The translations under genes were made by a program, and so were the position numbers. Below, piece after piece: positions 60,597 to 64,000 of a stretch of 64,000 bases of DNA. Source of the stretch: Blasia pusilla (lineage: Eukaryota > Marchantiophyta > Marchantiopsida > Blasiales). Where the stretch lies: contig CM114275.1 of NCBI GenBank assembly GCA_050084515.1, positions 27,962,001 to 28,026,000 on the forward strand, read 5' to 3'. Below the pieces are notes generated by a model. The model searched no databases and was not told where the DNA came from. It worked only from the letters and a program-made list of their open reading frames with translations. How positions within the stretch are numbered: position 1 is the stretch's first letter; each line of letters begins with the position of its first letter.

Positions 60597-60990
60597 TGTC
60601 CATGGGATGAACCTGTGCGAGTATGCCATTTGGTTGTATGCCCGAGTTTTGGTGGCACTCAAGTTTCTTGCACAGGTGCACGATGTAGGGACAAGGGCGG
60701 GCTCACGTTAAGGGTGTAGGGCAAGGAGGTGACATCCATGCAAGTTGTGGGCGGGCATCAGGCCTCATGCGGGTAGGGCATGGACATGGGCAGTGTGCGG
60801 TCTCATGCGGGTGATTGGATCAAGTGCAATCCTCGCATGAGCAGGATGTGGGATGAGGCTAGAACCTTATGCAATCTGGCGAGGGGAGAGCAACAAGCCC
60901 TTTGTGGGTAGGGTGCGTGTTGCGTTGATGCACGTTGGCTGCAGGGAGTACAAGTGGAGTGCAGGATAGTCATGGTTTCGAGGGCACGTG
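60597..60990. mobile_element. GC-rich relic, probably a type II element body
   Basis: Rich in GGGCGGGC, CATGCGGG and GGTAGGGC words, like the interior of type II copies, but the terminal CAAGGTTGCAC sequences are not clear. It directly precedes the copy at 61014. Confidence 0.35.
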
Positions 60991-61013
60991 GTGAGTTCTA
61001 AAAGGCTTAATTC

Positions 61014-61425
61014 CAAGGTTGCACAAAAATGGAAAAGTTTGTCCATGGGAGTGACATGCCCTAAAGGTCCCTTGCTCGGGGACTTTTGGCACCCTAATGT
61101 CCCATACGGGCTCAAGGTGCGGGATTCGTAGGGTAGGGATCGAATGGTGTGCAAGCTATGAGTCCTTGCCTAGCCCAAGAGCGGCTTGCACTAAGCCCGT
61201 ACTGCGCGCCCAATTGTGGGCATGGCTGTAGGCCCTCAACAAGCCTGAGCCCACCCTAAGGGCCTAGAACAGGCTCCAAAACATGTGTGGGCTGCCAAAC
61301 CCACATTTACGTTGCCGGCGAGGCGGGCTCAGGTGGGGGTTGTGGGTACTCAAGCCTGCATGGACATGTCTGTCCTAGGGACTGACATAAGTTTGTGGAT
61401 ACTAACTTTGTCAATATTCAACCAT
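61014..61425. mobile_element. Short terminal-repeat element, type II
   Basis: Begins CAAGGTTGCACAAAAATGG and ends TATTCAACCATG. It has the same GC-rich body with GGGATCGAATGGTGTGCAAG (as in the 22081 copy) and GGCTCAGG. TTAATTC lies just before it and TAATTC just after, a possible target duplication offset by two bases. Confidence 0.68.
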
Positions 61426-62159
61426 GCATAATTCAATTAGGGTACTTGTATTGGAAAATAGGTTTATTGGAAAAGGAGGAGGTGGGTAAAGAGGTCAGGA
61501 TAGTTGGAAAGGGATTACGATTATATCAACATTAGATTTGCTAGATGTTTATTACTGGAATTGGTTTAATTGAAATTAATGGTTACTAGCTATAGGATGG
61601 ACAAGAAAAAGGAAAAAATGATTGATTCCCTTCCTTCCATCCTCTCCTATATCAACTTGCTCATTTTCAGTATTATCTCAAAATCTCATCCCTCTCCATG
61701 TCTTCCTATATCAACTCTTTTATTTAAGTTTATATCTCCATAGATAGTTGAACTTGGTAAGTGATAATATGCTTTTCAATTGGATAATCCTTATAGTGTA
61801 AGGTATCATCTCAATTAGCATATTGATCTTTCTTGTTCATAGTGAGTGTTCCAAGGTTGCTATCCGACCATTCACGAACGATGTCTCTTGTAATTTTTTA
61901 TAGATTTCATGGGTCAATATATCTAATTATTATGCCTACAAAATAATTTTGGGTGGGATTAGTATCTACTTGTACTCATGACTAAAGCACAATAACTCCA
62001 ATAAAATCATGAAAGAACATTTGGAAGAAGTGTAGGTGGAAGGAAGAAAATCAAGCAAATGTTAGTGTAAGTTTTATTCTTGTTCATTGAAAACGTATCA
62101 TAGCGGATCTGAATGGTAGAGATTTTTGCACGAAAGATATGAAAGAAAAAGAATAGGCA
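61426..62159. other. AT-rich sequence before the hAT relic
   Basis: No gene recognised. This could hold the 5' part of the hAT element, but no BED finger could be read. Confidence 0.4.
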
Positions 62160-63230
62160 TCAAGATATCCATCATGAAAAATTATATGCAAAGGTCCCTT
62201 CTAATGTGCAAAAAAATCTCCGAAACAAGGTACTTGTGGGAAAGGGACAAAGGAGGGAAGGTATATCCTTGAGTGAATTGGACGAGACAACAAAATTCCA
62301 TCTCGGTTTGCAAGAGATAAGAAACAATTTTTTTTTCATGTCCAATATTGATGGGGTTGGGGAGATGATATTCAATGACAGTCACAACAAATGTAGAGGA
62401 GTAGTTGAGCTACTTAAAGTGACTAGTATCACCAAAAAGAAGTAAGCTCATTTGAGGGATTCTTTCAACCTCCAAGTAATACAAGTTATGAATGAAGTGT
62501 GTGCAAAACATTTCCAAGAATGTGGAATATCATTGACCATATTATAGTAAGGTGCTTTCAAGCAAGTAATGTTGGAAATAACAAAGATGAAGGATTACTC
62601 AAGTTCTAGTTATAATTCATTGTGCACAACTCTATTCGAGAAATAGATAGGGATTGTGAAGGAAAGGTTGATGTCATATGGAGAAATTTTTCTTGGGGCC
62701 CATGATCATCATGGATGCTTGGACCAATGCAAGGAGTGACTATTTAGTGAACATCATGGTCCGTGTCCATGATATGAGGTAATTAAAGAGTCCGTAGACA
62801 AAAATGGGTGAATCCCAAATGGTTGAATGGTTGGCATATCATATAGAGAGAACTATCACATACATAGGTTCAAGAAATATGTTGTAACTTTTAAAAAACA
62901 ATGCTAGCAATGAGCAAGCAACATAGAAGCAAACTTTCCTCACATAGTTTGGGGTGGATGTTTGTCATATTCTCTTGATCTAGTATGCAAGGAATGGGAT
63001 GAATGGCCTTAGATGGATACAATTTTTGCTCAAGCTCCTGAGATGCTAGTATTTTTTAAGACAAGAACTTACGTCATGGCCAAATTCGTAGAAACCAATC
63101 AAGTGAAGAGACCATTGTTGCTTCCTACTAACATAGACTTTGCCATAAAATTTATATGGTTAAGATGTGTCTTAGCATTAAAAGAGGCGTTCCATATATG
63201 CCATAGTTGCATGTGATACTTTATTTTCTT
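62160..63230 (+). pseudogene. hAT-superfamily transposase pseudogene (DUF659 type)
   Basis: Decayed DNA transposase, plus strand, several frames. 62510-62640 gives QECGISL...AFKQVMLEI..MKDYSSSSYNSLCTTLFEK, the typical lead-in of plant DUF659 hAT proteins (FF.ECGIPF...PSFK.M......Y.PPSY..LRTTLL). 62850-63040 gives KYVVTFKKQC...FPHIVWGGCLSYSLDLV, equivalent to the family's PHLFWTPCAAHCLDLML block. 63013-63216 gives VFFKTRTYVMAKF...RPLLLPTNIDFAIKFIWLRCVLALKEAF, equivalent to the TRFATHFIML.RLL..KEAL block. Frames shift and stops interrupt; the C-terminal dimerisation region was not seen. Inactive. Confidence 0.72.
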
Positions 63231-64000
63231 GAAAGTTTTGCAAAAGTAGGATTTTTGAGCTAGAATAGGATACTTGTCTTCGCAAAGATGGAGCGGAGAA
63301 GACGTGTTGTCGGGAAATGTAATAAAGAGGAAGAGGATTTGAAGATTGGAACAATGTATAGTGAATTGGATTTCAAGGAGAATACAAAGAGGTTGATAAG
63401 ACCAAGGAATTGTCTTTGAGGAAAGTGGAAACTGATTTGGATGAACTTCGGAAGAAGAAAATGACTAAAGACGACGTTGCAACATGAAAGAGTAATGCTA
63501 GAAGGAAGATGAAGACTTTTTTTCTTTGTAAGAAAGACTCTATAAAGAAGACCAAGTAAGAAGACAACGAATACTCTTCATGAAGATTCGAAAATCTTTG
63601 TGACGAAGACTTCTGAGAGTCCAAAGATTGTAGATAGAAATAGTTAGAACAGAAAAGACACACCGGTTGGGGAAAAAGATAACAAGGAGTACAACGCTTA
63701 AAAAGAACATAATAGTTAGGTCAACTTATTCAAAGGGATCATCGGAAAACCAAGATTCACCATTGATGAGACAATCAGTATATTTTAAGAGACATCTTGG
63801 TCCAAAAAGTTGTTCTAGATCTCAACAGCAGATCCTACTGAAATTAGTATTTAAGAAGACTCTAAGGAGGAAGAATCATCATTCTAGTGAGAGGGTAGAT
63901 GTTATTGGAATTATCCAAGCTTAGGATAGAGTATGATCTTAAGCTTGAACACTTTCATAGCCATGGGTGTCTTTGATGAAATAGTTAGCTCTCCATTCTT
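63231..64000. other. No gene recognised at the right edge
   Basis: Purine-rich AAGAAGAC words recur between about 63280 and 63620; a short frame at 63667-63924 (plus) is basic and unlike a known protein. Confidence 0.35.

Overview
The window is nuclear DNA of a land plant. The key evidence is one intact R2R3-MYB gene whose first two coding exons are 133 and 130 nt, the classical plant R2R3 layout, together with decayed Ty1/copia elements primed by an initiator-tRNA-like site and a decayed hAT transposase. One recognisable host gene in 64 kb, heavy transposon decay and the wording of the MYB domain suggest a large, repeat-rich genome from an early-diverging lineage (bryophyte, lycophyte or fern). 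I cannot name the species.

Layout. 1-29 kb is AT-rich and built of nested mobile elements: a long repeat (1-1445, second copy near 21.0-21.9 kb); a degraded copia element on the plus strand (about 1.6-5.7 kb); a copia element on the minus strand with both LTRs and a 5-bp target duplication (8,015-16,426) that carries further insertions; and a decayed non-LTR retroelement on the minus strand (about 26.5-23.5 kb) with an unusual zinc finger-RT-CCHC-endonuclease order. 29-50.7 kb is a GC-richer, low-repeat island holding the MYB gene (minus strand, 36,893-35,394), long non-coding flanks and a candidate folded RNA at 42.78-42.91 kb. 50.7-64 kb is AT-rich again, with terminal-repeat elements, a near-perfect hairpin, a degenerate tandem array of about 175-bp units and a hAT transposase relic.

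A dispersed family of short elements (about 0.3-0.47 kb) that start near CAAGGTTGCAC and end near GTGCAACCTTG occurs about a dozen times. All copies lie in the AT-rich flanks; I saw none in the GC-rich island. One copy was split by the 8-16 kb copia element and others sit inside that same copia element, so the family was mobile both before and after the copia insertion.

Function. The only gene expected to work is the MYB. It carries the subgroup 9 (MIXTA-like) signature, a group linked to epidermal cell shape and cuticle formation. The other protein-like sequences are broken transposon genes.
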